Assembly: GCF_037975245.1 (NCBI RefSeq)
Contig: NC_092576.1
Location: 7,022,501-7,084,500, forward strand
Source: Apostichopus japonicus
Taxonomy: Eukaryota > Echinodermata > Holothuroidea > Aspidochirotida > Stichopodidae
DNA length: 62,000 nt
Direction of reading: 5' to 3'
Position 1 is the first letter of the stretch, and each line of letters starts with the position of its first letter. Positions 1 to 13,700 of the stretch are shown here, piece after piece. Made by a program: the position numbers and the translations under genes. The notes under the pieces are model-generated. The model saw only the letters and a program-made list of their open reading frames with translations, made no database searches and was not told where the DNA came from.

Positions 1-510
1 CCAAGAGCGAAACAAAGAAAAGTGATACAAGTGAGCAACAAGACATGTATTAAACAAAGACCATGCTTGTTAATACTTAGCAATATATATCATTACATTA
101 TGATATGTGATGTGCACAAACAGCATCACATTATTTTGAACTAATGGAAAATGCTGCCAAACACTTGTTAGTAGATTTGACTATGTTTCTTGGAATATTT
201 TTCGGACATCACCACTGCTGTATTAGGACATCACTGTCATGTTTTCTACACAAAGCATATCCTGTCAAAAGATACAATTGTCACAAAGGGTTCTTCGTTA
301 TTGATAAGCTACCTACAAGGTATAATGACAGATTTGAAATTATTAAGTTAAAATCCTCAGTCTTTATTTCAAGTTACTTTATGAGCACTTCGGACGGACA
401 TCACCTTCGAAAAATGTGACAAACCTGCATAACAATAATACATATTTCAACAGGTAACACTTAGAAGAAGTAATGATTTGTGCTAGTGGAACCTTAATAT
501 TATTTATGCC

Positions 511-780
511 ATAGATAATAGTCTTTGTAATTTTTGTGGCATTGACACGCTAACAATCCAACATATGTTATATGACTTTAATTTAGTTAGAATGGTTTGG
601 AAGTAATTACATTATCGGTTTGAAAACACGGGAATTAAGATACATTAGAAGAATACGGATTTTTCCCGAGAGTTAACCTAAATAGTGCTCTTAGTTAAGT
701 ATCATATTTTTCATTCAAAGCTGGTAGAGAAAATACCATCAGTTTTTTCCTTACTAGATTATTTAAATCTTATTTAAATT
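511..780 (+). pseudogene. Tx1/L1-type LINE 3' coding remnant
   Basis: Two short reading frames resemble the extreme C-terminus of L1/Tx1-clade LINE ORF2. The first, from about 518, has C-x2-C (CNFCG), then Q-H and a terminal V-W-K, the layout of the zinc-knuckle-like zf-RVT region. The second, from about 684, reads LLVKYHIFHSKLVEKIPS, the hydrophobic/basic segment that usually follows it. They lie in different frames with stops between them, so this is a dead copy. I see no upstream reverse transcriptase in frame. The first 500 bases otherwise show no convincing gene. Confidence 0.45.
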
Positions 781-1449
781 GTATTTTTAAGCAAAATATG
801 AAAGTAATATTGGAAGCCGTGGTTTAATCTATTAGGTTTGAAACATGGTTTTTGGACATTATTATTAATAAGAGTGTCACAGTAATTTGTACTTTGCCGA
901 TGTGGCTGAAATAGTTTTCGTGTTAAAGAATTTGAGTTAAACTTGTATATATTTGTATGTACTAATCATGAGAATAAAAATAATACAATTCCGTCACAGA
1001 TTATCAAAAGCATTTATCAGTCCATTTGTTTATGCTACGGTAGGTACAGCTAGGAGAACTACCTCAGTGAGGATGATATTTCTATCTCTAAGTATTTTGT
1101 TACAATGCTCCAAGTGCCAGTTATGATAATATTGGGCGCTTGAACGTGAACAGACCCGTACACGCACAGAACCATAATACATAAACTGGGCGTAATCCTA
1201 ATGAAATTACAAGACAGATTACCAGCAACATCAACATTGATACTAAACAGAAGCTTATGGAATCTTGCTACAAACTCCGTTACTAACCTTCGTCGGTCGA
1301 AAACGGCGGAATTCACGTAAGAAAACGGCAGTAAATGCGTAATGGTAAATTCGAAAGGAAGTAAGAATGTATGTATTTGTGTATGCGTGTATGCGTGTAA
1401 ATGTATAGGGTATGTAAGTGATAGGGCAATAGCAATGGCAATGGGACCA

Positions 1450-1740
1450 ACACAGCTTTATGACAAAGCCAACAGCGCAATCATGTTCAATGGTGCAATA
1501 GGCGACTGGTTCAACAACAGTCGGAGTCCGTCATGGTTGCTTGCTCTCGCCTACTCTCTTCAACGTTTTCCTTGAGAAAATCATGTCGGATGCTCTGGAA
1601 ATGCATGAAGGGACAGTGAGCATCGGTGGCAGAGCATGTAACAACCTACGTTTTGCCGATGACATTGATGCCCTTCAGGAAATAATGCAAGCCTATATAC
1701 ATCCATATTACGCCTTATTTGGGCCTAATAAGACTATACT
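1450..1740 (+). pseudogene. LINE reverse transcriptase fragment with frameshift
   Basis: A piece of a non-LTR reverse transcriptase palm. The first frame (about 1450-1520) reads DKANSAIMFNGAIGDWFNNS. After a frameshift near 1521-1528 the second frame continues GVRHGCLLSPTLFNVFLEKI and ends with the catalytic motif C, FADDI, at 1652-1666. The G-V-R-x-G-C-x-L-S-P motif is typical of endonuclease-encoding LINEs. Nothing recognisable follows position 1740, and the copy ends about 45 bp before the TIR element at 1793. Fragment only; the clade (RTE-, jockey- or L2-like) cannot be fixed by eye. Confidence 0.7.
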
Positions 1741-1783
1741 GTTACTAGTAGCAGGGTGAGTTCATAATTGAAACACGTAAGGA

Positions 1784-1792
1784 TTTGATCAA
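1784..1792. repeat. Target-site duplication, left copy (TTTGATCAA)
   Basis: Identical to 4545-4553 and directly abuts the GGCCGTGGC end of the TIR element. Confidence 0.75.
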
Positions 1793-1894
1793 GGCCGTGG
1801 CTATTCTTACAACTAGTCGTAACAATTATTTATAAACTATTCTTACAACATCGGCGAATTCAAGCGCAGTAAAGTAAATAAAGCAACTGTACAT

Positions 1895-2374
<480 letters not shown>

Positions 2375-2399
2375 AGATGGCAAGAACGGGAAGATAAAG

Positions 2400-4360
2400 C
2401 AGGCTACTAACGATTGAAACAACAATTAAAGAGCTTAATGCACTGAGGGATAAAGGGAGATTTGTGACGATTTGTTATTGCATTCGGAAGCCTCATCCGC
2501 CCACTGCGAGAGATTATTGCACTGCTGAGATTCAGAAACAATGGGTGATTCTCGTCGGCCAGGATGGCGTCGAGCTTAGACTCATAATATGATAGTACAT
2601 ACACTCCATTGTAAGCTGGTCCCCACCCAGAATACGATTAGCCTGTCTGATAACAGAATCAATGCGATTCTTATCATTAGCAGTCACATTACCACCCCAG
2701 CATGTCATACAATGTCTCAACACGCTACAAATGACTGAGTTATAAAAGATAGTGAGGATACGACTGTCAATTGTCAAATTTACTCATTCTACGGAGACAA
2801 TATAATCTAGGGTTTACTCTCTTCACCAAATAATCTATATGCTCATGCCACGCCAGTTGATCATCAAAAACAACACCAAGATATTTGTAGGATGAGACTT
2901 GTTCTACGGGATTTTCTTTGATCACAACCTCTCTCGGTTGACCATTGACCCTTCTGAAATCAATATTCATTTCCTTTGTTTTTTTAACATTAAGCAATGT
3001 GGAAGTTCTTGTCACAATATCCGACGAAATGATTAATTTTATCCAGATATTCACTCTCATCATCTTTTTTAATCAAACCGACTAAGGCTGTGTCATCTGC
3101 AAATTTAATTAAATGGCAACTATCAGACGATGATCACACATCCTACGTGTACAGAGTGAATAAAAATGGGGCTAGAACGGTTCCTTGTGGAGCAGCAGTA
3201 TTTGAGTATTGGACATCTGACATACAGTTGGATGAGCTAATGTGAACATATTGAGAACGATTGGTAAGGTAGTTGAGTATCCAAATAATGAGATCATGTG
3301 AAATATTCATATTTAAAATCTTGCCGGCCAAAACATGAGGTTGAATTGTGTTAAACGCAGATGAAAAATCAAAGAACATAATTCTGGCAGAATGACCTGA
3401 TTTAGAATGTTCAAGGTGGGAATACAATTTCTTCAAGCAATTTGAGACCGCGTCCTCTGTATTGCGATGGGCCCTATAAGCATATTGTTGAGGATCGAGG
3501 TAGTCATCGACTAACGGCTTTATGTGCCGCAGTACAATTCGCTCACACGACTTCATCAGGACAGAAGTAAGGGCCACAGGCCGAAGGTCATTCATGCAGG
3601 ATATGACAGCCTTTTTGGCTACTAGAATAATACAAGAGCGTTTCCATGATACAGGTATTGTTTTTGTACAGAAGGAAAGATTAAAAATGTGAGTAAAAAT
3701 GTCGGCAAGTTGATTGGCACAGGTTTTCAATACCCGTGATTTCAGTTGGTCTGGGCCGGCAGCTTTAAATGCATTTAAACGAGAAAATTTCCGATAAACT
3801 TGGCCCTGGTTACACATAAAAAGGGGTTTTCCCCAGCACGGTCGTCTAATGACTCTCTGAGATGATCAGCCTGTGTAGAAAAGTCATGACAATCAAATCT
3901 GTTGTAAAAATCATTCAATGCGTTAGCGTAATCAATAGAGGTATCAGGCAAATATGATTTATGATTGTTAACCAAGTACCCACTCATCAAACGGATTCCC
4001 TCCCAGACTTCTTTCATATTATTATCAGTAAATCGGTTTTCAATCTTACGCTTGTAAATAGCTTTCTCCTTTCTAATACAGTCTTTCAGTTCTTTCTGGA
4101 CTGATTTCAGTTCATCTCTGTCCCCTCTGCCAAAGATGCCTTTCTTCCTGTTGATCACTAATTTGACTGTGCTGGTAATCCACGGTTTATTGTTTGGATA
4201 CACCTTCACTTGCTTTGTAGGGACCGAGCAGTCTACGCAGAAGTTCACGTACCCGGTAATCGCATCTGTTAGTTCATCGATGTCAGTTGATGAACGGATA
4301 AACTGTCGTATCCAGGGTCAATTTTAGCTGGTCGAGTGACTCCTGGCTCCACTGCTGGAG
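2400..4360 (-). pseudogene. 5'-truncated CR1-group (Rex1/CR1-like) LINE reverse transcriptase
   Basis: Read on the minus strand, segments in several frames form one reverse-transcriptase protein. The order is: a pre-RT region with PNNKPWIT (about 4200); fingers/palm with AAGPDQL, DLRPVALTSVLMKSCERIV and FFDFSSAFNTIQ (3143-3780); the catalytic FADD motif at 3103-3092; a post-palm segment with KYLGVVFDDQLAWHEHIDY (2767-3000); and a C-terminal tail with SGRMRLPNAITNRHKSPFIP (2407-2604). The last motif is characteristic of the Rex1/CR1 group. There are at least three frame changes, so it is dead. The endonuclease is missing because the copy stops at about 4360, where the host TIR element resumes. 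It is inserted inside that element. Confidence 0.85.
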
Positions 4361-4361
4361 T

Positions 4362-4425
4362 AGGGGTAAGCCTAAACCTAACCCTAAAAACCAGCCCTAA
4401 CCCTAACCTTAACCCTAACCTGAAA
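4362..4425. repeat. Interstitial telomere-like tract (CCCTAA)n
   Basis: Degenerate CCTAAC/CCCTAA units. The equivalent position in the intact sister element (about 53845-53910) carries the same kind of tract, so this is part of the element and not a chromosome end. Confidence 0.75.
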
Positions 4426-4544
4426 TTATTGTTACTCCTAGTCGTAAAAATAGTACTCCTAGTCGTCAAATAGCCACGTTAAAGCAACTGCGCATGCGTA
4501 TATATAAATTATTCTTTCGACTAGTTGTAAGAAAAGCCACTTTG

Positions 4545-4553
4545 TTTGATCAA
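4545..4553. repeat. Target-site duplication, right copy (TTTGATCAA)
   Basis: Directly follows the GCCACTTTG end of the TIR element and matches 1784-1792. Confidence 0.75.
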
Positions 4554-4559
4554 AGATGT

Positions 4560-6750
4560 ATATAAAGGAAAAATCCAAATCACTCATCTCTGTGTTTTTC
4601 ATATGTGTAGTTCCCTAGAAATTTTATAATCTCAAAATATTTAAGGTTCTGTGCTTATGCACCGTACAATTGAGCAGAATTTGACTACAAAATGTCTGCA
4701 GTGTCAAGTTCTTTCATACAGTACCCATAATTACAGGGTGCGTCAATTATGAAGCCTTGACTATACTAGCCTGTAGAGCCTAGTAGTACTGAGGCTAGGG
4801 CCTATGTACAGCACAGGGGCCGATGACATTTTATCTAGTAGTACTAGTAGTAGCCTAACAAATAATGATGATACTGCAGTGATACCATTTGCGCGATGAT
4901 GAATTGTCACATTCAGTTTTAATCCAACGGGAGTCGCATTAACCATCAGATTTCACTTAAAATGTAATTAATACCCTCAAAGAATTAGAAAAGTTGCTTA
5001 CATTCTAAAGAAAATATTTCCGCAATAATTTCGATGAGCACTTGTATATAACTGACGTTAGTCACGGTTGCTATCTTTTCGCGTTCGACGCATATTTGAT
5101 GCCTGGATAAGATACCAAAGTTGTTAGCGCAGTATATACATACACAAAACAAATTATCAAAACTACACACTTACAGGTGGCGTATCGCCAAGTCTCTGCA
5201 GAGTCGGGTAACGAAAATAATAATTGTTTGGTAAATAGACCGTCTTTTTGAATAAATAAAAAATTTACATTAATAAAGCAACAGAATTCAACCAAAACTA
5301 AAAAAATTGCTTTTATTTTCCTAAAAAAAGAAATGAAAAGTTACGGTATGTTCGGTAAGTTAATCAAATTAGTGAAATTTTGACTAATTTAGCGAACAGA
5401 GGTTCACTTTGCTGCTTAGCTACATAGGCGATTTACTAAGCACCGATGGACAAATTTAACAAAAAAGAAAAAGAAAAAGAAAACAAAAAGGGATAAAGAA
5501 GGTGGCAGTATTCTGAAATGCAGACTTCCTATTTACGCTCAGGATGCGAGCCACAAATATTACCTCTACAATGATGACAAACTAGTTTGCTAAGATACAA
5601 ATAAAAATAATTTGTTTGCTAAAACACAGTTTCTAATTTAAATAGAAATTTTCTTGAGGCTGTAGCATGACCTTAATGTCAAATGAAATTAGCTTACAGA
5701 CATAAAGAAGGTAACAGTAATTCTCGACTTGATTCAAAATATATATGAGGCCCTATCTTTAATGAACAGATACGTATTCTTCTTTCCTTCACTTTTTAAC
5801 TGTCTAATTTGTAGGAATACAATATGTCGTTATTTAAGATTCAGAAAGTCCCCTCACAATTTTCGAGGAAAGCATTTCTCAGAGGGTTGTGACTGAATAT
5901 AATGCTTTGCATTTGATGTCGATATCCAACTAGGCTAGGCAGTATGTAGCAAGGTCTATTGTGTTTAGGAACTACTTGCACATATATTTCGGATTTTGCA
6001 TAAGTTTGTGTATTCATTATCGAACTCTTAGGTAAAACGACAGATGGGAGGCACAACCAGGGGATGGGGGAGGGGTTGTGGGGTACACGGAAAAAGTATC
6101 TCCGGTTTTGTGAAGAACCTCAAAAGTGCCCTTATTCCTGAATAAGACATGCCCCTTTTGGTACAGAAATTACATTTTCCCATCTTTGATTGATGAAATG
6201 CCTAGATTGGCTAATAAGGTGTCATGTCAACAGTCATGTGACCATTTCGAACAAATCGTGTAGGAGAAAATAATTATTCATCATAGCGTCTCTCTCATTC
6301 GGTCCTGTGTAGAATGTCTTCATGATTGATAACGATATGTGCTCTGGTACCTCGATCGAGAGTTCTTCCAACCTAGTAACTTGGAAAGTAAGTAACTATG
6401 TACTGTTCTCTAGACCTTATATTGGAACCGCGCGGGAAATATAGTATGGATCGGACATGGTCTGTGAGCATTCTCTTCTATGCAGGTAAAGCTAACTATT
6501 GGACTAGACTGATTTCAGCCGTTCTTTTTATTTTTGTGGGTAACAGAAAATTCGTAAGGTGTCTGGGTCCCCCCCCCCCCCGGATCAACATGAAGGCTGT
6601 ATAATGATATACGGTAGTCGAAATAAATGTAGGAATCTGATCCGGGCATGTTTCGCATCAATTCTACAATTGTGTTCTTCAACCAACATTTGGTGAGGGA
6701 AATCACGCCCATGTCGAATGTGAAATGCTTTTACAAAATAGTTTCCTTGA
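4560..6750. other. No gene recognised
   Basis: AT-rich sequence with only short open frames and no recognisable domain. A C10 run lies near 6571. A block at 6628-6690 partly repeats the sequence at 6807-6860 (GTAGGAATCTGATCC followed by GTTTTGCATCAA). Confidence 0.6.
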
Positions 6751-7084
6751 CCACTTCAGGATCAGACCTTAATTTGTTTTACAATTATATTACTCTGGTA
6801 CTCTCAACGTAGGAATCTGATCCGAGCATGTTTTGCATCAATACTACAATTGTGTTTCTCAATCGATGGATCAGACCCAGATTAGTAATACTACCGTTGT
6901 TATTCGTGACCAACAAGGGACGAGGGTTTCATGCGTTTGCTCTAAATCTCGAAGTTTTGTTTCCAGGACCACACCATAATTGTGTCTTCGATCCTCCAGG
7001 AGTGGATTTTTCGTCTGCTTTACATATAAGGCCGATGAACTGGTCGTAGGAAATCACTCGATGACAACTGGAGTCGACAAAAAC

Positions 7085-8095
7085 AACAAAGGTCTTTTTT
7101 TTCTGTTTCTTTTTTGTCAAACCCTTTACCTTTATAAAGAAAGATATAAAAAGATAATAACAATTAACTGCTAAGGTAAAATGTAAAACTTAGAGCAACT
7201 GTAATACGATAAAGAAACGTGTTTTTTGCAAACCCTTATAAAGAAAGATAATGATAGCAAACTGCTTAGGTAAAATGTGAAAGTTTGAAAACCTTTTTTT
7301 TATAGTTTTTTGTGTGTGTTTTGGAATAATTGTGTCTTCGATCTTCCAGGAGTGGGTTTTTCGTCTGCCTTACATATTAGGCCGACGAACTGGTCGTAGG
7401 AAAATCACTCGATAACAACTGGAGTCGACAAAAACAACAAAGTTTTTTTTTTGTCTTTTTCTTTTTTGTCAAACCCTAAACCATTATAAAGAAAGATATA
7501 AGAAAGATGATAATAACTGACTACTAAGGTAAAATGTAAAACTTTGAAAACCCTAGGGCAACTGTAATACGATAAAGTCAATTTTTTTTTTTTTTTGGCA
7601 ATCCCTTATAAAGAAAGATATAAAAAAGATAATGATAGCTAGCAAACTGCTTAGGTAAAATGTAAAAGTTTAAAAACCTTTTTTTTTAAATTTATTTATT
7701 TCTTTATTGTTTTTTTTTTGGGGGGGGGGGGTTGGGTAAACCCTTATAAAGGAAGAAATAAAGAAAGATAATGATAACAAACTGCTTAGGTAAAATGTAA
7801 AAGTTGAAAATTTTTCTTTTTTTTAAATTTTGTATTGATTGCTTTTTGACTGTGTTTTGGCAAACCCTTATAAAGAAAGGTATAAAGAAAGATAATGATA
7901 GCAAACTGCTTAGGTAAAATGTAAAAGTTTGAAAACCTGTTTTTTTTTCTTTTTCTTTGTATATTGTTTTTGTGTTTTTTGTTTGTGTTTTGACAATCTC
8001 TTATAGCAAAGATATAAAGAAAGATAATGATAACAATCTGCTAATAGGTAAAATGTAAAAGTTTGAAAACCTTAGGGCAACTGTAATAGGATAAA
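7085..8095. repeat. Degenerate ~150-bp tandem repeat, about 7 units
   Basis: Repeated blocks carry AAACCCTTATAAAGAAAG, then GATAATGATAGCAAACTGC, then TAGGTAAAATGTAAAAG, separated by poly-T/poly-G linkers of varying length. A shorter array of the same unit (about 4) lies at 24235-24690 in duplication copy B. Confidence 0.85.
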
Positions 8096-8549
8096 GTCAA
8101 GTGTTTGGTGTCAAAGTAAATTCCATGGGGTCTTAAATATTCTGAGCAGTTTAACATATAATGCAGTATTTCTGATTAAACTTAAATACAAATGGCACCT
8201 TAAACAACATCTTAAACCTTTACCAATTAAGTATGGTGAGAGCAATGTATACTAAGATAGTGGCCCGGTATAAGCTTTCAGGAATAACTAATTAGGTTCT
8301 TAAAAATGCAAATCATTCTCAATTTCACTAACAATATCAATTAAGATCGGACCAATTACGTGCTCTCTCTGCACCATGTCCCTGCACAATATGTCATGCT
8401 GAAACCAAAGCTTATTACTGGCCACATCCCTAACTAAGAAGAAATATTTCCAGCGATTGAGTTCTACTGGCCTTAAACAACCATTGACTTGAAGCAAATT
8501 AAAAGTCTCAACTTGAAATTTTTTTTTTCCAGCTACAGTACTTTAAGGA

Positions 8550-9320
8550 TTTAACATTTCACCACTGCTGACCTCAGATGGCATTTGACCTTTACAAAGA
8601 ATTACTGGGTTCTTGTACTCATTATAAGAACGTTATATGCCAATTTGACATCTGATCAAACTCTTATGATGTTATGTAAAAAATTTTCAGAGTGTAACCT
8701 CTTCTGAACACAAATAACCTGAACCCTCCACCCCAAAAAACATAATAGTGTTCTGGTACTCATTAAAGAAAAGCCATAGCCATACGTACCAGCTACTGCA
8801 GTTTTCTATCTGGAAATACCATATTTACAGTGTTCAAGTTTTGAAACCAGGTGACCCTTATGAACTGTGACCTACATCAAATTGTGTAGAAACTATACAT
8901 TTCACAAGGCTGTCATACCATGCATATGGGCTCCCTTCATGTTCTGGTTCTGGAGATATATAGCACTTTTGATATATTACATTTTGACCTCTGCTAACCC
9001 AAAATGACCACAATCAATGTGGCTCGCTGGACCAATTACAGGAAATCCTTTTGCCAAATACAGGAACTGAATAGGTGATCTTCCTTGAGTAATCATGTTT
9101 ACATGATTTTCACAATTTTTCCCCTCTGTTGACCTCAAATGACCTTTGACATTCATGAAAAACACTATAGACCGTCTACTCACCAACAGCAAGCTACACA
9201 CCAAGTTGAACTCCCGGCAACTTGTACTTCTTGAGATATTGAGTGATCAAAGTTTTCAGACTTTGACCCATGCTGACCTAAAATGCCCTTTGACAAATAC
9301 CAACAAACACAAATATGTTC
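8550..9320. repeat. Dispersed repeat rich in TGACCTTTGAC (DR1-like) motifs
   Basis: Loosely periodic blocks of about 200 bp contain phrases such as TGACCTC, then TGACCTTTGAC, then CATGAAAA, with intervening GTTCTGGAGATAT and ACACCAAGTTGAA. The matching region in copy B is 25070-25830. The motif looks like a direct repeat of the nuclear-receptor half-site AGGTCA with one-base spacing, but it is probably only part of a repeat family. Confidence 0.6.
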
Positions 9321-9902
9321 TACCTAAGGGAAACTACATACCAGATATGAAATTTACCCTAGTTACCCTTCTGAAGTTAGAGCGTATACACACGCACACA
9401 CACCTTCCCACGCCCATATACACGCCATCACCATCTCATATATAGATTCCTCCTGCCTTCGGCAAGTCATACAAGATAGGATACTACTACATGTTTTACA
9501 GATCTTTATCCCTTTGATTTGATGACTGGGCAATTCATATGACATAAAGTGTTAATGTCTCATATCTAACCGTTTACTGTTATATCACGGAAACACACTC
9601 AGTTCATTTGTGTACAATCGTATTTGCGTGGGAGGAGATTCCATTACACTGACCATAGTAAACAAAAACCGAGACCGTCAGCAAAAATATACTACAAACC
9701 GTGCCAAAATCAACAACAACAATCATAGTTAACCCGATTTCCCCATCTCCCCCCCCCCCCACAATCACCTAAATAAAAATAAAGAAGCACAAAGCAAAGT
9801 AATTGTTACTATGCTGAAAATATGCGCTCATACACTTTTGCGAATGTAACGTGACTGTGAAAAACAAATAGAAGCGTAGGATTAATAACCTATCCATATG
9901 CT

Positions 9903-10759
9903 TCACAATGAAATGACTTTAAGGCGTTTGTTACCAGGATCAACAACCATCAACAATTCCTTATGTTGATAACGGTAATAGTGCAGCCCACGAACAAAGT
10001 CTAAACTTTTGTTCTGGTTTTGCCAAAACCACCGTTTTGGACTTTCCTCTAACATTTCCGAATTATTCTGCTTGGGTTCAATGTAGCGCACGATACACTC
10101 GTATTGTGCTTTATATCCTCGGTTCCTCAGTGAAACATAAATGTTTCCCATGTTATCTATATCCATTCCTCTGCAATGTTTATATGTTTTTACGGTATAA
10201 AGGTAACTAAATTCATTTGAATAAACATAAACGGCCTTCCTTGCGAAGTCAGAAATGAAAAACTCATCTGAGCTACTTTTTTTGATATACCAAGGATCTT
10301 CCAGACTGTCGCTACAATAACATCTTAAGTACTTACCATTGGAAGTAAATTTGGCCACTTCGGCCGACTCTCTCTTCCTACCTGTCAATACGAAAATACA
10401 ATTTTCCCTCTCACATGACGTAATACCTGCAGGTTCTATCATATAGGGTTTGCCAAACCTTTTCTTCTCCTTCAATGATTCATCAAATGTTATGACACAT
10501 TTACTCTTCTTGTCTGTAACACATAAAGTAGCACCCAGGAAAGTTGCGGCAAATGGTTTAAAACCGTCTTCTTTGTAACGCTTAATCCTGTTTCCTTCCA
10601 TGTCATAAGCGCAGATTCCTCCATCCATCAATATAAAAATCTGATTCTTGAACGTGGTGACGTCGTGAGGTTGGATTATGCCTGATATTTCTCGGAATGT
10701 TGGCTGATCGTTGGTTTCTTCTACCCTTTTGTTGATTTCATCGTCAGTTGTTTCGTGAC
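9903..10759 (-). CDS. Gene A exon 5: six-bladed NHL-like beta-propeller
   Basis: Terminal exon of 285 codons plus stop, entered from acceptor TTATTGACAG|GT in phase 1. Six blade-like strands can be lined up: IFILMDGGICAYDMEGNRI; LCVTDKKSKCVITFDESL; IFVLTGRKRESAEVAKF with NGKY; FFISDFARKAVYVYSNEF; GNIYVSLRNRGYKAQYE; and LMVVDPGNKRLKVISL. The V-x-D-x-x-N-x-R-L-K-V-I closure is typical of NHL-type propellers. It is close to the gene B exon 26433-27286 throughout its length. NHL-type propellers usually bind protein or RNA; the ligand here is unknown. I see no RING or B-box, so this is not a standard TRIM protein. Confidence 0.8.
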
Positions 10760-13700
10760 CTGTCAATAAGATAAACATTTGAGCAGATTTTAGTACTACA
10801 AATGGGGTAGGGAGGAAGGCATCGAAGCTGGAACCGGACATGTAGGAACCACCGGGCAGGAGGGGGTTGAGGGGGATTTAGGAAAGCACAGAAATAAGAA
10901 AGAGTAAGGTAGAGAGCAGGGAGTCAGTGAGCAACAGGGATGTATGGAGACAGGGGGCACGAAGGCAAGGAGGAAAGGAGGCAGAAGAAAGGGACTAACG
11001 GAGGCACTTAGGCCGGGAGTCAGAGAACAGATAGATAAAAAAGCATGGAAACAGGTTAACAGGAACCACTCACAGAGGGGATTTAGGAAGGAACAGCGGT
11101 AAAGGAGAGTAAGGAGCACCCGATACACATAGAGACCACATTAACTACTTGTATCTCTTTAAGTTATTTACCAAAGTAAAAGCTGGATCGTGCTAAAAAT
11201 CAGTAAAGCACGTGATATTAGCATTACAGCAAGAACCGAGGATACGTGTAATCCCAACAAATCTAGTTTGATGTATTTGTTGGATTACACATATCCTCAT
11301 AGCACATGCCACCGATTTATCAGATTTTTCAGCACATTCCAGTTTTTATTGTGTTACAAAGTTTAAAGATTTACAGTATACTGTAATCTCTGTGTGAATC
11401 GGTTGAAGGGAGGGAGAAGGGATGAGAAGGGAGTCAGGATACAGCGGGGATATGTAGAGCAGGGAGGCAAGGAGGCACGGAGGCAGGGGGAAAGGAGGCA
11501 GAGAGGCAAGGATGCACGAGACAGAAAGTGAGTCACGGAGGCATTTAGGGACGGAGGTCGCGAGACATGTGGGAGATAGACAGAATAGCAATGAAACATG
11601 GACTCAGGAAAGTAGGGAAGCAGGGAGAATGAAGAGAGTAGGAATACATGATATACCTCTTGAATCATCGGTCACTGTGCCACTAGAAGGTGGATTGTCT
11701 GGCCTATACTGGTAACACTGAAATAACAAAAAGTTAGGTTCAAATGTGGTTTCTCATTTTTTTGCATGCTTCAATGTATAGATGTGTGTTTTAACAGAAA
11801 GTCAAGTTGGTGCTTCTTATTCATTTCAAAGTCGAATGTGATGCACACCCCTCTTTGTCCAAAGTATAATGATTAGCACAACCTTTCCTGTATCTTAAAT
11901 TATAACCCAGCTATGCCTCATAATGACCATTTTACGTCTAAAATAATAGTTATATGTCTTTTTTTTTCGGGCGGGCGGGAGTGGGGGAGGGAAGGAGAGG
12001 GAAGGGGAGTGAGGAGTACCATCAGACCCCTTACATAGCAGCCCGCTCCCATTACCTCAGCATCACCAATGCTTTACTTTAAATTCCTGGGTCCACCTCA
12101 AATTTCGATATTAAGTAAAATAGGTATATTTATATAAATATAAAACTTTCTACGCTAGATCTTCCTATATAAAACCAAATAAACTAAATTAGATTAAGTC
12201 TTTGGGACCTACCTGTGCTGCAAATATCAACGTTTCATTCGCTTCCTGTAGGGACTTGTTTGATGCAGAAATCACCTTTCCCAGCTTACGTCGTTTTCTA
12301 AGCTGGGATTTCTTCAACCTGTCTCCGCTGACATCTGTCAATATTTTCTGCAAATCTGTATGTGTTTTCTGCACGATTCCTAGTAATCCTTTATAAATAA
12401 TTATTGAAAATAAAAAAATTTCAACAACATTATCAAAACAAATAAATAGTATTCCACAAAGAACGTAAAACATTTCACAAAGTCACCGGACTCTCACAGG
12501 ATAACGCGTATATGGACGCCGACGCATAACATTTATAAGGAAGGGAGGGGGTCAGGCAAGATTGTTAATGAGGATCAAAGACTGCGGGAAGAGGAAGTCT
12601 TTAGAACACGGCCAACGTTGGAAGCCCCCCACCCCTATAATTGTATGTTCATTCATACTTAGTAAAGATTCCTAAATCCTATTGGTCCATTCAGGTCAGC
12701 TGACCGTGGTTAATCCTGTGAATAACGCACGGTAAAATTACGGGGCATCACTTTAATAAATCTTTGGTTATACGTAACCAAAAATGTTTTGTTTAATGAT
12801 TTTTCCCCCACACAAATAGGTGTTAATGCTATCGCTGGATGCACTCGGGCTCCGCCCTCGTGCATCGCTTGCATTATCCCCCGATCGTGCATTAATCCTG
12901 TGAGTAACGCACGCTAGACCGTTGATTAACCCCTTATTTTTAGATACCTTCACTAGCTAGACTGGACTCTGGTATGGGTAGACTCTCTTTGTACCGAAGT
13001 ACATGCTGCACAGCCACCTCACGGTTTACTTTACGCAGGGCTTTCTCTAATTGATCTACTTTCGATTCTCCCAGAATTCCATGTTGTTCCAGGCTCCCGA
13101 TCAGCGAAATGCCGGGTACTGTCTTCGACTCCAACTCTTCAATATATGCGGCAGAAAAGTTAAATATGGTGGCGATGCTTAACGCATCGGCCCTCCACAG
13201 GCTGTTGGCAACGTTCAGCTTCATTATACCGTAGTCGGATAACGACTGGGGACGATCTGTGGTGAAGAAAATTTTATCATTAGATGTAGATGTACGGATA
13301 CCACAGGGCAACGATATCCTATATGACTAACCCATGTAAAATATATGTAGAGATACCACAGGGCAACGATATTCTATATAACTAATCCAAATACAACATT
13401 ATGTAGAGAATTACAGGACAACTATCCCATATATAACTACCACACGTACATATACCGCAATTTAACCTAACGCCGTGCACACTTATTATATTAAATGCCG
13501 TAGCTAGGAGTTCCTTCCATTCTTATGTAGCCTACCTGTAATGTTATTTTCAGTTGTGTTGATCCATATTCAACATACCACTGTTGATAATATCATTAAC
13601 CAAACATTTGTACAAGTGATTATTTCGATTATCTTACTCTTTTTCAAGGTTTGTTACACTCAGCAAAGGAACAAGATTTCCTATCATGTCCCTCACACTA

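Noticed and set aside
144-419. 91-codon frame with His/Cys cluster
   Set aside because: No recognisable domain, no splice context, and the neighbourhood is LINE debris.
4362-4425. True telomere or subtelomere
   Set aside because: The tract is short and degenerate and belongs to a repeated transposable element.
9903-10841. Starting the propeller protein at the Met near 10841
   Set aside because: The segment upstream of 10759 is intron: a good acceptor lies at 10760, the phase agrees with the linker exon, and gene B has the same acceptor while its upstream sequence is out of frame.
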